Source: a virus. From it: a DNA stretch of 34,216 bases. Below the pieces are notes generated by a model. It ran no database searches. It was given only the letters and a program-made list of their open reading frames with translations, and was not told the origin of the DNA. Made by a program: the position numbers and the translations under genes. Position 1 is the first letter of the stretch, and each line of letters opens with the position of its first letter. The DNA lies in the IMG/VR virus record IMGVR_UViG_3300044637_000174, positions 1 through 34,216 of that record, one strand, 5' to 3'. This document shows positions 1-9,706 of this stretch, piece after piece.

Positions 1-113
1 AAAAAGGAATTAAGCCTAAACCTTTTGTAGAGCAAGGTTCTAATCCTCAGGATTTAAAAGATTTATTAACTAACATATCTAAATTAATAGGTAAAGAAGT
101 AACAGTAGTATAA
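1..113 (+). CDS. Head-tail or tail-completion protein, C-terminal part (continues from 34000)
   Basis: The frame is open from base 3 and ends at TAA 111-113, giving 36 residues rich in Lys and Leu (includes KPKPFVEQ). It has no start here. The right end of the window leaves one unpaired codon base, and adding bases 1-2 gives GAA, so the two partial frames join without a shift into a 109-residue protein (330 bases). The joined junction reads YYIENEKGIKPKPFVEQ, similar to the YxxYVExG...PFlxxA pattern I associate with HK97 gp10-like head-tail joining or tail-completion proteins. Its stop overlaps the next ATG as TAATG. The family call is from pattern only. Confidence 0.6.
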   Translation, partial: KGIKPKPFVEQGSNPQDLKDLLTNISKLIGKEVTVV

Positions 114-1324
114 TGGCAATAACAATACAATCAAGCCCAACGTCACCAACACCTGCCTATAATGAGAATTGGGTAGTTGCAACGTCAAATCAAACAATAC
201 AGCCTAACTTTTATTATACAATCGTTTTAACCGATGTAACAGGCTCTTATACATTTGATACTATCAAAGTAAAACCAGACCCTAACAATAGATTAGTAAT
301 GGATTTACAAGCGTATGTTCAACTATTAATGGTTAACTATATTCCCGTTAATTTGTACGGTTGGCAAAAATGCACTAATGCAACTAGAAAGTTTCGTTTT
401 AATGTTGGTGAAACTTATGACGTTGCAACCGTACCAACTTACTTTGCAGGAGTTGATAAAGATTATATTACTTGGAATGCAGGAGTTGACAAACAATATA
501 TCGCCCCTTATTCACCTAACTACTTTTGTTATGATAGTTCAATACCTAATTTAGTTTACTTAACTTTACTTCCTAGTAAAACATACAAAGACCGCTCGCA
601 ATATCTTTATGTTTTATGTCAAGAAAATATAGGTGAGTTAAATAAGATTGATATATTTACTTACGATGCAGCCGGCTCTTTATTAGGTAACTATTCAATA
701 AACAGACCAGATGCCGGAACGGGTTTATTCTCTGATAATTACGTTGCCATTGACGTTGGTTATAAAGGCTTGTTAGGAATAACAGCCCCATTTGTTACCG
801 TTAATAGTGGCACATATCCTATCATTACTTCTAACGTTGCATCTTATGTTATTAAGAATGGTGACACAAATGATGTTATCAAAAATATAACAATAGAATG
901 TAATCCTAAATTTGAGGTTTACACTTTACATTATTTAAAAGCTAATGGCTCTTATGAAACTTTACATTGCAATTTAGCTGCTACTTTATCGAGTAGTAAA
1001 ACTACAACATCATTTAGAAAGAGTGGATGGTCATTAATATCTAACGTTATGACTTTAGATCCTGCTTTGAATAGCGAAAAGATACAATCAGTAACCATTC
1101 AAGATAAGCTACAATTAAATAGCGATTGGTTAACAGATGCTGAATTTGCCTTGCATAAAGATTTGTTTACTTCTACCGATGTACGCTTAGATATTGGCAA
1201 CACAACAACTTACAAAGGGGTTAAGGTAACACAAACAAGTTACACTACTAAGAATACAGATAGACTAAGAAACTATCAAATTGATTTAGATTATACTCAC
1301 CAAAACTTTAGACAGCGTGGCTAA
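113..1324 (+). CDS. Tail structural protein, distal-tail-like (403 aa)
   Basis: A 403-residue protein, rich in Tyr, Thr and Asn and without signal peptide or membrane segments. It looks like beta-rich phage tail proteins. It follows the tail-completion gene with a TAATG overlap and overlaps the 933-residue tail protein by 8 bases, so the two are translationally coupled. Its place between the tail chaperone and the fibre genes suggests a distal tail or baseplate component. I recognise no catalytic motif. The specific role is inferred from position; that it is a virion protein is fairly safe. Confidence 0.55.
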   Translation: MAITIQSSPTSPTPAYNENWVVATSNQTIQPNFYYTIVLTDVTGSYTFDTIKVKPDPNNRLVMDLQAYVQLLMVNYIPVNLYGWQKCTNATRKFRFNVGETYDVATVPTYFAGVDKDYITWNAGVDKQYIAPYSPNYFCYDSSIPNLVYLTLLPSKTYKDRSQYLYVLCQENIGELNKIDIFTYDAAGSLLGNYSINRPDAGTGLFSDNYVAIDVGYKGLLGITAPFVTVNSGTYPIITSNVASYVIKNGDTNDVIKNITIECNPKFEVYTLHYLKANGSYETLHCNLAATLSSSKTTTSFRKSGWSLISNVMTLDPALNSEKIQSVTIQDKLQLNSDWLTDAEFALHKDLFTSTDVRLDIGNTTTYKGVKVTQTSYTTKNTDRLRNYQIDLDYTHQNFRQRG

Positions 1325-4118
1325 CATAAAAGTATTATTATATGACCAAGCTGGTGTTGAATACGACGTAAGTTATATTCAGGAAATACCTTTATCGTTA
1401 AGCTATTTAATAGCAGACGTTAAAGACCCTAGTAAAAGAAATACAACCTTTTCTAAAACAATAAACTTTAATTCTAAAGACGTAGATTTATTCTTTAGAG
1501 TTATTTGGAAACTAAACAGTACACTAACTACTTTTGACCCTCGATTAAAATGTAAGATAAAGTATTACGTTAATGAGGTATTGCAGTTAGATGGTGATTT
1601 GCAATTAATAAAAGTAATTGTTGACCCTGATAGTAAAACGGTAAACTACCAAACCACAGCAACGGGAACTATTGGCAATTTGTTTTTAGCCATTGGCGAT
1701 GCTTACTTAACTGATTTAGATTTTAGTGCTTATAATCATTCGTTAACTAAAGCTAATGTAACAAATAGTTGGATTCCTGCAACAAGTGTAACGGGTGTTA
1801 TTGGCTCTGGTTACTATTACGGATTAATTAATTGGGGCGAAAACCAAATACTAACTGATGTTGAATATCATGTTAAACACATGAGACCTCAACTATACAA
1901 GCGTGAGTACATGGCTAAGATATTCGCAGCCGCAGGTTATACATGGACTTCTACTTACTTAGATAGTGCATATTATAAAAGTCAATTAATACCACCAACA
2001 AAAGAATATCTAACGTTAGGAACGACGGGAATAGCTAATAGTCAATTCTATGCAAGGCGTAATTCAACACAAACAGGAGCTTTAATTAATACTGGTTATA
2101 GTACTTTTAGTAGTCAATGGGTTTCTTCAAGTTTTGCAAGTCCTGACGTTGTTTTATTTAATGAAGACAACGTAGCCCCTTATAACGATGCAGGCGGTAA
2201 CTATGCAACGGGTACGGGTATATTTTCGCCAACAACAACAAATACTTTTATAATTGAAACGTTAATAGATTTTGAAATAGTTTTAACTAATAGTTTAGGA
2301 ACGGCAACAAATGCTTACTTAAACGCAAATTCTTTTGTTACTATTCAAATAACACAATTTAACGGGTTCGCATGGAATCCAATAGCAACCTCTGCTTACA
2401 CTGTAGGTAATACAGCTATGCCAACTTTAACTTCAAATACTTATCAATTATATGTTCAGTTACCATCTTGGGCGGCTTTAGCAACCGAGAATTATAGAGT
2501 TGAAGTATATGGAATTTTAAACTATGATTTATATACTGCCGCAGCCGTACCTGTAACAACGGGAATTACAACTGCAAAAATAAACATAAAAACAAACAGT
2601 ACTTATGCCGCAAGGTTATTAAATAACAATATTACAGAGGGAGCAACATTAGAAGTTAACCAATGTATTCCTACCGAGGTTAAACAGATTGATTGGTTAA
2701 TGACTGAAATAAAAGCGGCTAACCTTTACATGGTTCCTAATCCCGACAAGGCAAAAGATTATATTATTGAGCCACGTGATGACGGATTTTATACAGGTGA
2801 AGATAACTGGTCTGAGTTATTAGACTTTAGCAAAGATTATGAAGTATTGCCTGTTAGTGAACTTGACACAAAGCGTTATGAGTTTTGGAATAAACAAGAT
2901 AGCGACCAATATAACGATGCCTACTTTAAACAATATAAACAAACTTATGGTTTTGGATATACCGATTGTGTTAGTGAATTTGTTAAGCCCGTTAAAAAGA
3001 CTGAATTAATTTATGCACCTACTCCAATCGTAGATAATCAAGTTAATGGCTTAATACTACCTAAGATTTTTAAAAACGACAACGGAACTATTAAACCAAT
3101 GAAGTCAGTAATACGCCAACTTTATAGAGGTGGTAATATTAATATGTCTTATGGCGGTTGGAAACTAAGAAGTTCTATTGCCGGTGATACGGTTTACAAT
3201 TACTATCCATTCGTTGGTGAAGTTGATAATCCTTACACACCTACACTTAGTATAAATTGGGATACGCCACAAAAGGTTTATTACAATTATATTAATGCTA
3301 CTTACACCAATAACAACTTAAAGAATAAATACTATTCTAAAATGATTAATCAGTTGAGCGATAAACGTTCGGCAGTTGTTAAGGCTTATTTTAATCTTAA
3401 TGAATTAAAGGTTAAAGATTTTAGTTTTAGAAAAGTAGTTTGGGTAGATCATTTTAACTGTTACTTCTACATTCAAAACTTTGAGTACATAATGAACACT
3501 CAACAAAGTACTTTAGTTACGATGTTGAAGTTACAGGAATATGACACATGGCAGTCAAACACAATAGAATTACCAAACGAAGACCCTAGCGAATTAAACA
3601 GAATAGTTAACGGTAATTACTCTAATGGAATAAATAACACAAACAACGGTAACGCATCTCATATAGTTAATGGCAGGGGTAATTTTATAGCAAGTGGCGC
3701 AACGGATATTCAGTTAGATAATTGTACTAATGTAGTTGTTAACGGTGATGTAAGTGCTTTTAGAGGTATTGGATTAAGTAATGTTGTTATAACTAACGCA
3801 AGTAATAATTCAACAATAACAGCGCCATCACCATTTGTAATTGTACAAAACGATATTTATTTAGATGTTACTTATCATGGTAAAAAATTATTTATTGATG
3901 CTTCATCAAATGATATTACAATTTATTGGGATAACGCAAACATGGCAAATTGCGAAGTAACTATTGTAAGAGCCGATGCAAGTGCTTTCAATGTTTATAT
4001 GAGTGATGTTGATGTTTCAACTAGCGTGATGGGGGTTGGCATTCCTGTTAATTTAGGAATGGTTGTTTATGATTCGTTTAAGTTTACAAGTTTAGGTTTA
4101 GAAATTTACGCAATATAA
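1317..4118 (+). CDS. Large tail tip / baseplate protein (933 aa)
   Basis: It starts with GTG, 8 bases inside the preceding gene. The N-terminal 110 residues (with DPSKRNTTFSKTI around 36-48, then a Tyr-rich segment and a second strand block) match a family common in tail modules of Bacteroidetes phages. The middle is a long Tyr/Asn/Thr-rich beta region. Residues about 760-830 carry short Asn/Val repeats of the kind that form beta-helices, followed by a small beta domain at the C-terminus. This suggests a tail-tip hub with its own receptor-facing end. No peptidase or glycosidase motif was seen. Confidence 0.6.
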   Translation: MANIKVLLYDQAGVEYDVSYIQEIPLSLSYLIADVKDPSKRNTTFSKTINFNSKDVDLFFRVIWKLNSTLTTFDPRLKCKIKYYVNEVLQLDGDLQLIKVIVDPDSKTVNYQTTATGTIGNLFLAIGDAYLTDLDFSAYNHSLTKANVTNSWIPATSVTGVIGSGYYYGLINWGENQILTDVEYHVKHMRPQLYKREYMAKIFAAAGYTWTSTYLDSAYYKSQLIPPTKEYLTLGTTGIANSQFYARRNSTQTGALINTGYSTFSSQWVSSSFASPDVVLFNEDNVAPYNDAGGNYATGTGIFSPTTTNTFIIETLIDFEIVLTNSLGTATNAYLNANSFVTIQITQFNGFAWNPIATSAYTVGNTAMPTLTSNTYQLYVQLPSWAALATENYRVEVYGILNYDLYTAAAVPVTTGITTAKINIKTNSTYAARLLNNNITEGATLEVNQCIPTEVKQIDWLMTEIKAANLYMVPNPDKAKDYIIEPRDDGFYTGEDNWSELLDFSKDYEVLPVSELDTKRYEFWNKQDSDQYNDAYFKQYKQTYGFGYTDCVSEFVKPVKKTELIYAPTPIVDNQVNGLILPKIFKNDNGTIKPMKSVIRQLYRGGNINMSYGGWKLRSSIAGDTVYNYYPFVGEVDNPYTPTLSINWDTPQKVYYNYINATYTNNNLKNKYYSKMINQLSDKRSAVVKAYFNLNELKVKDFSFRKVVWVDHFNCYFYIQNFEYIMNTQQSTLVTMLKLQEYDTWQSNTIELPNEDPSELNRIVNGNYSNGINNTNNGNASHIVNGRGNFIASGATDIQLDNCTNVVVNGDVSAFRGIGLSNVVITNASNNSTITAPSPFVIVQNDIYLDVTYHGKKLFIDASSNDITIYWDNANMANCEVTIVRADASAFNVYMSDVDVSTSVMGVGIPVNLGMVVYDSFKFTSLGLEIYAI

Positions 4119-4119
4119 A

Positions 4120-4506
4120 ATGGGATTTGTAAGAACAATAATAAGAAAAGCAGGAACTCTAATAGGCGTTAGACGTACTTTAAATTTAATAGAGGGGACT
4201 AACGTAACATTAACTATTGCGGATGATTCCGTTAATGATAGGGTTAATGTAACAATAGCGGCAAGTGGTGGCGGTAGTTTACCAACTCAAACAGGAAACA
4301 ACAGTAAATACTTAACAACAGACGGCGTAAGTGCAAGTTGGGCAACGGTGTCAGCTTCTTTACCCGACTTAATAATAACTAAACAAGCCCCTGCATTAAA
4401 CCAAACAATTACAGATGGTTATTGTGCATACTACTCTGGTTATTATGAAATAGCAAATACTAAATTTTTAGAAATAGGCATAAATTCAACTTTAGAAATA
4501 GGATAA
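4120..4506 (+). CDS. Small tail-fibre-like protein (128 aa)
   Basis: It starts one base after the stop of the 933-residue protein. Residues about 18-48 (RRTLNLIEGTNVTLTIADD) are a motif repeatedly found near the N-terminus of Bacteroidetes phage fibre proteins. Next come a Gly/Ser hinge, a KYLTTDGVSASWA segment typical of fibre shafts, and a C-terminal beta segment ending in LEIG. Probably a tail-tip adhesin subunit or short fibre working with its neighbours. The call is by motif and position. Confidence 0.5.
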   Translation: MGFVRTIIRKAGTLIGVRRTLNLIEGTNVTLTIADDSVNDRVNVTIAASGGGSLPTQTGNNSKYLTTDGVSASWATVSASLPDLIITKQAPALNQTITDGYCAYYSGYYEIANTKFLEIGINSTLEIG

Positions 4507-4522
4507 TTAAAAACATAAAACA

Positions 4523-5761
4523 ATGGGATTAAAAATGACAAAAGGGGAAGCCCCCTCAACACCGGTAAGTAACAAAGTAGAAATTTTTATAGACAATAAC
4601 AATAAAACTTGTAGTATAGATGACAAAGGCGTGATATCCGTTTTTAATCACAACGGATTAGATGAACGCAATATACTTGTTAACGGTGGGTTTAGTGTTC
4701 AACAAAAAGTTGCAGTAGCATCAACGGCTATTGCAGGAGTATCAACAACAACACGTGGTGGTGTAGTTTCAGATGCTTGGAGTGTTACAACCTCAGTAGC
4801 ATCAAACTTAAACTGGCAGCAAGTTGATACTGGCTCTGCTCCTGAAACAGGTGTAAATGCACGTTATTATGGCTCTATAATTTCTGCTACTGCTGGTAAA
4901 AAAGTAATGCTGAGCCAATGGATATTAAATGAAGATATGCGTCACTTAGTTGGTAGAAAAGTAAGGGTATCAATTAAACATAATAAGAAAGTTGGAACAG
5001 ACCAAACCTTTAAACTAGGATTAATTCAGTTAACAAGTGCAGGAACTATTGATACATCACCCGCTTTTTTAAGTGGCGCATGGTCTGTTACAACGGGTGT
5101 TGACCCTGCTTTTAATACTAACTTAACAGCTATCACACCAGATGCAAGTCCAACGGGAGAAAATGGAACTATAACAGGAAACTTTTTAAATGTAAACGTA
5201 GCCGCTGGTGTATGGACTAAATCAAGTTGTGTTTTTACCGTTCCAACTAATGCAAAAAACTTAGTAATGGTTTTCTTTAGTGATGCAACAGGCGGAACTA
5301 CCGATAACGTATCAATAGCAGAAGCTCAGATAACTTTAGGAACTGAACTTGTCGATTATTTAGAACCACTTTTTTCAGAAAATATTAATAGATGTTTAAG
5401 ACGTTACTGTAAATCATTTCCTTTAACAACTGTCCCTGCTGCATCAATAGCGGTTGCAACGGCTGGTAATGGTGTAACTGGAATAATAGGTAAAGCAGGA
5501 GCAACAGCATTAGCTTCTTTTATTAATATTCAATTCCCTGTTAGAATGTTTAAAGTCCCTGCCGTTACTTTATACACACCTGTTGGTGCTGGTGCAGTAC
5601 CTTATAGAATAACCGGAACAACCCCTGCCGTTCAAACAACAGTTGCTCAAACAGGTGTTATGGATTATGGCTTAGTAGTATCTGCAACAGGCGATGCTAA
5701 CGGAGCGATTGGTGATTTAGTAGGTGTTCATTATGCAGCAAGTGCTGAAATAGTAAATTAA
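4523..5761 (+). CDS. Tail fibre protein with jelly-roll-like domain (412 aa)
   Basis: After about 45 residues comes NILVNGGFSVQQ, then VSDAW, a long stretch of alternating Thr/Val/Ser strands and the ending LFSENINRCLRRYCKSF around residues 285-302. This succession (ILxNGxF ... DxW ... W ... RxYxKSF) is typical of carbohydrate-binding jelly-roll domains in phage fibres. The last 100 residues form a separate Ala/Gly/Thr-rich tip. It likely contacts host surface glycans. It lies between the small fibre gene and the tape measure gene. Confidence 0.6.
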   Translation: MGLKMTKGEAPSTPVSNKVEIFIDNNNKTCSIDDKGVISVFNHNGLDERNILVNGGFSVQQKVAVASTAIAGVSTTTRGGVVSDAWSVTTSVASNLNWQQVDTGSAPETGVNARYYGSIISATAGKKVMLSQWILNEDMRHLVGRKVRVSIKHNKKVGTDQTFKLGLIQLTSAGTIDTSPAFLSGAWSVTTGVDPAFNTNLTAITPDASPTGENGTITGNFLNVNVAAGVWTKSSCVFTVPTNAKNLVMVFFSDATGGTTDNVSIAEAQITLGTELVDYLEPLFSENINRCLRRYCKSFPLTTVPAASIAVATAGNGVTGIIGKAGATALASFINIQFPVRMFKVPAVTLYTPVGAGAVPYRITGTTPAVQTTVAQTGVMDYGLVVSATGDANGAIGDLVGVHYAASAEIVN

Positions 5762-5763
5762 TC

Positions 5764-7401
5764 ATGGCAGAAAAAACAGTAATAAGTATTGAGGTTGAGG
5801 GAACGGGCAAAGCCATTAACTCAATTAAAGAATTAAAAGCCGAATTAAAAGCGGCTCAATCCGCTGCCTTAAATGGTGATGGTAAAGCTGCTAAAAGAGT
5901 AGCTGAGTTAAAAGATAAAATGGATGACTTAACCGATTCCACAAAGTCTTTACAAGGTTCGGGAGTTGAAAGAATAACATCTGGATTTGATTTATTAGGA
6001 CAAGGTTTTAAAGACTTTGACTTTGATAAAATTAAAACAGGTTTTAAAGGCTTAGGTTCTGCAATGTCTGCTATTCCTATCTTCTTACTTATAGAGGGTA
6101 TAATGTTATTAGTTCAGAATTTTGAAGAAGTAGTTAAATTCTTTGGAATTGGTGTAACTGAAAGTGATAGGTTAACGGCTGCGTTAGAGAGACAAAAGAA
6201 AGTTAATGAGGGTTTATTTTCTGTTCAAGAAAACGCTATCGCTATAATGAAAGCAGAGGGTGCTAGCATGAAGGATGTGTTAGAAGCTACCGAAAAACTA
6301 AACTCAGCTAAAATTAAAGCGGCTAAGGATGACATTGAATTACAAAAGTTAAAAATTAAAGAGGTTTTTTTAAATGATAGTGTTACAGAAAGTTTACAAA
6401 GAACTGCGATAAGTGTTTTAAGAGCGCAAGGCAATGCTAGGGATGCTGACTTATTAGAAGCTAAAATTCAACAGGATAAACTTAAAAGAGCATCTGAGTT
6501 TGGGGATCAAATAAGAACGGATTTAATTACAATATCTAAGTTAGAAACTGAAACAAAGTTACAAACTATTGATGCAGAGAAAAAACAAAATGAAAGTTTA
6601 AAAAAATTACAAGGTGATAGATTAAAAGACAAAGCCGAAGCGGCTAAATTAGAGCGTGAACAATCTATTATAGATGCTGAGGAGTTATTTAAACAACTTT
6701 CTTTACACCAAGATACCGAATTAGCCTTAAGAAATAAAGCTCGTAAGGATGAGTTAGATGCCGAAAAAGCAGCACAAGAACAACAATTCCAAGATGGTTT
6801 ATTTATTGAACAGTTTATAAAAGATCAAGCGGCTAAAGAAATTGAAATAGAAAAAACAAAACAAGCTCACAAACAACAAATTCAAATGCAAGCACTAAAC
6901 ACTGCTAGTCAATTAGTAGGTTTAGCAAATCAGCTAGCAGGCTCAAATAAGAATGTACAAAAAGCGGCATTAATAGCAGAAAGCGCAATAGGAATAGCTA
7001 AAATAATTATATCAACTAGAGCGGCTAATGCCGCTGCTAACCTTACACCACAAGCTATTGCAACAAGTGGGGCAGCTGCTATTCCTGTAATTGCTTTTAA
7101 TAATATATCGGCAGCTTTAGGTATTGCAGCATCAATAGCAGCAACTACTAAAGCATTAGGTGCATTAGGTGGTGGCTCTGCTGGGGCTGCACCATCATTA
7201 GGAGCTACACCGTCCGCACCATCTATGCCAAGTGGCAATGGCACACCATCAATAGCAGCACCGCAACAAAACACTACAACCTTTACAGGAAACAATAACA
7301 ACAACTTTAACCAACCGCCAATTAAAACATACGTAGTTGAAACAGATTTAAGAAATTCAACAAACACAATAGATAAGATTAAAGACCAAGCTACATTCTA
7401 A
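5764..7401 (+). CDS. Tail tape measure protein (545 aa)
   Basis: A long helical protein: N-terminal Lys/Glu/Ala coiled coil (residues 1-60), hydrophobic segment around 100-120 (IPIFLLIEGIMLLVQNF), a second coiled coil about 140-380, a hydrophobic Ala/Ile-rich block about 395-470, and a low-complexity Pro/Ser/Asn tail. This is the classic tape-measure layout. At 545 residues it is short, so a short tail is expected at the usual ~1.5 Angstrom per residue. Unusually, the next gene is the prohead protease, so tail genes precede the head module here. Confidence 0.75.
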   Translation: MAEKTVISIEVEGTGKAINSIKELKAELKAAQSAALNGDGKAAKRVAELKDKMDDLTDSTKSLQGSGVERITSGFDLLGQGFKDFDFDKIKTGFKGLGSAMSAIPIFLLIEGIMLLVQNFEEVVKFFGIGVTESDRLTAALERQKKVNEGLFSVQENAIAIMKAEGASMKDVLEATEKLNSAKIKAAKDDIELQKLKIKEVFLNDSVTESLQRTAISVLRAQGNARDADLLEAKIQQDKLKRASEFGDQIRTDLITISKLETETKLQTIDAEKKQNESLKKLQGDRLKDKAEAAKLEREQSIIDAEELFKQLSLHQDTELALRNKARKDELDAEKAAQEQQFQDGLFIEQFIKDQAAKEIEIEKTKQAHKQQIQMQALNTASQLVGLANQLAGSNKNVQKAALIAESAIGIAKIIISTRAANAAANLTPQAIATSGAAAIPVIAFNNISAALGIAASIAATTKALGALGGGSAGAAPSLGATPSAPSMPSGNGTPSIAAPQQNTTTFTGNNNNNFNQPPIKTYVVETDLRNSTNTIDKIKDQATF

Positions 7402-7422
7402 AGTAAACAAACTAAACAATTT

Positions 7423-7436
7423 AGTATTTAATAATT
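7423..7436 (+). promoter_or_regulatory. Late-gene motif, copy 1 (before protease)
   Basis: AGTATTTAATAATT directly precedes the ATG of the protease gene. It matches copies at 8074, 10320 and 33201, all abutting the start codons of late structural genes. No ordinary -33/-7 pair is obvious here. It could be a phage-specific late promoter giving an almost leaderless transcript, or a translation signal. Confidence 0.5.
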
Positions 7437-8057
7437 ATGGAACTAATAGATTTAACAATCGAAGACGATGTAAAAGATGCAAGCGGTGTAACTGCCATTG
7501 CAACCGTAGATAGTCCTGCCATTGAACAAGGCTACTTTGCCTTTGGTTCTAACAAAGAATTAAAAACAATCCGTATTACTTGCGGCTCTCAAAAAGGAAA
7601 CTTTGCAGCTCCTACAGGCGATAGACAAATACTTGCAGGTGCTTTAATGATCCCCGACATGGCTATTCCTAGAATAGACGAGAAAACTAAAAAGGAATAT
7701 AACGTTAAATTCTCATCTAAAACTATTGAGCAAATAGTTAAGAAACACGCTAAGTTAAGTTATGCCAATAACGTTAATCAAATGCACGATAACACACGCA
7801 TGATTAACGATAGCTACTTATATCAATCGTTTATTATTAATCGTGCTATGGGTGTTAATCCGCCTTTAGGACAAGAACATTTAGTTGACGGTACTTGGTT
7901 TGGTTTTATTTACATAGGTGATAAGAATGTTTGGGACGAATATATTAAGACTGGTATTTATACCGGCTTTAGTGTTGAGGGTAATTTTTATGAAAGTGTG
8001 GCTACTGAATTAAGTGATGAATTTTGCGCCCACTTGCTAAGTGTAATTTTAGAGTAA
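7437..8057 (+). CDS. Prohead maturation protease, XkdF-like serine peptidase
   Basis: A 206-residue protein just upstream of scaffold and major capsid genes, where prohead proteases normally sit. It has the pattern of the XkdF / peptidase S78-2 type: GALMIPDMAIPR around residues 62-73, a short linker with YNVKFSS, a His in QMHDN (about residue 117) and the candidate nucleophile Ser in YTGFSVEGNFYE near the C-terminus. It would cleave the scaffold and possibly capsid N-termini during maturation. An AGTATTTAATAATT motif abuts its start. Confidence 0.7.
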   Translation: MELIDLTIEDDVKDASGVTAIATVDSPAIEQGYFAFGSNKELKTIRITCGSQKGNFAAPTGDRQILAGALMIPDMAIPRIDEKTKKEYNVKFSSKTIEQIVKKHAKLSYANNVNQMHDNTRMINDSYLYQSFIINRAMGVNPPLGQEHLVDGTWFGFIYIGDKNVWDEYIKTGIYTGFSVEGNFYESVATELSDEFCAHLLSVILE

Positions 8058-8073
8058 ACAAAAATAAATCTTA

Positions 8074-8087
8074 AGTATTTAATAAGT
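8074..8087 (+). promoter_or_regulatory. Late-gene motif, copy 2 (before scaffold)
   Basis: AGTATTTAATAAGT is followed directly by the ATG at 8088, in the 30-base gap after the protease gene. It is the same element as at 7423, 10320 and 33201. Having a copy before both protease and scaffold may raise the amount of scaffold relative to protease. Confidence 0.5.
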
Positions 8088-8711
8088 ATGAACGATAAAA
8101 AAACATTTAAAGATTTGGTAAACTCAATTTTATCACCTGAACAAAAGGAAACTTTTGCAAAGGCTTTTAAATTTGAAACACCAATTCCAGTTGTTGAGCC
8201 AGTTAATAACGCTGAGCCTGAGACTGTTCCGCCTGTAGCAGGTGAGATAAAAACAAAAGATGGTACGGTTGTTAAATACTCAACACCAATGCCAATCCCT
8301 AACGAAACAATCGTAACTGTTGTAACTCCTGATGGTGAGCTTCCTGCTCCTGCTGGTGACCATGAATTAGAAAATGGTGATAAAATTACAGTTGGCGAAG
8401 CTGGTCTTTTATTAGAATACGAACCTACTGAAGTTGTTGAGCCGGTTGCACCTGTAACTCAAGAAGCTATGGACGCTGCGGTTAATGACGTTAACGCTAA
8501 ATTAGATTTGGCTAACAAAACTATCTCGGCTTTAGTATCTCGTTTTGATGCTGTAGAGAAAGACAATACAGAGTTAAAAGCAACTTTAGCAACATTCTCA
8601 AAAACATTTACTGACTTACTAAGTACGCCAATGGCTAACCCTATTGTTACACCTGAGCGTTCTTTTTCAAAGCAAGATAAAATGTTTAGCAAATTAGGAT
8701 TAAACAAATAA
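8088..8711 (+). CDS. Capsid scaffold protein (207 aa)
   Basis: It lies between protease and major capsid genes. Acidic (many Glu/Asp), with a Pro/Val/Glu-rich first half (residues 30-125) and a coiled-coil-prone segment (about 128-180: repeated Ala/Leu heptads, LDLANKTISALVSRFDAVEKD), ending in a basic Lys-rich tip. This fits a scaffolding protein that organises the prohead and is removed by the protease. I saw no enzymatic motif. Function rests on position and composition. Confidence 0.65.
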   Translation: MNDKKTFKDLVNSILSPEQKETFAKAFKFETPIPVVEPVNNAEPETVPPVAGEIKTKDGTVVKYSTPMPIPNETIVTVVTPDGELPAPAGDHELENGDKITVGEAGLLLEYEPTEVVEPVAPVTQEAMDAAVNDVNAKLDLANKTISALVSRFDAVEKDNTELKATLATFSKTFTDLLSTPMANPIVTPERSFSKQDKMFSKLGLNK

Positions 8712-8740
8712 ATATAAACAAATAAAAAAAACAAAATAAA

Positions 8741-9652
8741 ATGGGATATTCAATAACAGCTCCATCGTATGTAGAGCAACCAGAACAACTGATTTATCAA
8801 AAACTTTTCTCAGGTTCACCAACAATGGACTTAGTGAAAAACAAACAGACTGGCATTAAGTCGTCTGAAACTATTAACGTGGTTAACACTCGTGGTGTAT
8901 TTCAAGCTCAATCATGTGCTTTTAACGCATCTGGTTCAACTACAATTACTCAACGTACTATCACAGTAGGTAAAACTAAAATTGATATGCTTTGGTGTGA
9001 GCGTGACTTAGAGCCGTATTTCACTCAAAAGAAATTAGCTGCAGGTGGTGATTATGATTCTTTAGCTTATAGCAAAGAAATTATCGACGACACTATGCAA
9101 CAAGCTAAAGAAGATATCGAAATTGCTTTATGGCAAGGTGACACAACTTCAACAAACGCTTACTTAAATCGTTTTGATGGATTTGTAAAAATTATCGGAG
9201 CTGCTACAATCGGTGGTACTTATTCAGGAACTGCATGGTCTGAAGCTAATAGCCGTACTGTTATCAAAGGTTTAGCTACTTTAGTTATTGCTAACAATGA
9301 CGTTTACCAAGGTAACCCAACTGTCAAAATGTTAATGTCACCTCAAATGGCTGCAACATACCGTTTCAAATTACGTACTGATAACTTGTTTAATACAACA
9401 GGTGAAGAAAGTAAATTGTATGCTGAAGGTGCAAACATTGAAATCGTTGAAGTTGCTGGTTTATCTGGTTTAAATTACATCTACGCTATCGAGCCTGAGA
9501 ATATGTATATTGGAACTGACATGGCAAACGAAGAAGAGAAATTCAAAGTTTGGAAATCAGATGACGATCAAAACTTAAAGTTCCATGCTGAGTGGAAACT
9601 AGGAGTACAAGTTGCATTCCCTTCAAGAGTTTACAAGTATTTAGGAGTTTAA
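8741..9652 (+). CDS. Major capsid protein (303 aa)
   Basis: A 303-residue protein after protease and scaffold, a usual length for an HK97-fold capsid subunit. It has an alternating beta N-arm, a long acidic helix region (DDTMQQAKEDIEIALWQGD, about 112-130, resembling the spine helix), and a C-terminal beta region. Codon use is richer in preferred codons (CGT, ATC, GGT, GCT) than its neighbours, as expected for the most abundant virion protein. It is followed by a strong stem-loop (9660-9683). Confidence 0.75.
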   Translation: MGYSITAPSYVEQPEQLIYQKLFSGSPTMDLVKNKQTGIKSSETINVVNTRGVFQAQSCAFNASGSTTITQRTITVGKTKIDMLWCERDLEPYFTQKKLAAGGDYDSLAYSKEIIDDTMQQAKEDIEIALWQGDTTSTNAYLNRFDGFVKIIGAATIGGTYSGTAWSEANSRTVIKGLATLVIANNDVYQGNPTVKMLMSPQMAATYRFKLRTDNLFNTTGEESKLYAEGANIEIVEVAGLSGLNYIYAIEPENMYIGTDMANEEEKFKVWKSDDDQNLKFHAEWKLGVQVAFPSRVYKYLGV

Positions 9653-9659
9653 ATAAATT

Positions 9660-9683
9660 GAGGGGTAATTAAGTTTACCCCTC
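9660..9683 (+). terminator. Stem-loop after major capsid gene
   Basis: A perfect 9-bp inverted repeat, GAGGGGTAA and TTACCCCTC, with a 6-base loop, lies 7 bases after the capsid stop. The bases after it (TTAATTAAAA) are not a clean T-tract, so it may be a partial terminator or an mRNA 3'-end stabiliser that sets capsid above downstream genes. Confidence 0.5.
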
Positions 9684-9706
9684 TTAATTAAAAAAAATAT
9701 AAAAAC

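Noticed and set aside
6930-7367. Open frame of 145 residues on the minus strand, Ala/Val/Pro-rich
   Set aside because: It is antisense to the Ala/Pro-rich end of the tape measure gene; the composition mirrors that low-complexity region and there is no promoter or spacing support.
9660-9683. Considered as a riboswitch or structured RNA upstream of the tail tube gene
   Set aside because: It is one simple hairpin right after the capsid stop; terminator or 3'-end stabiliser explains it.
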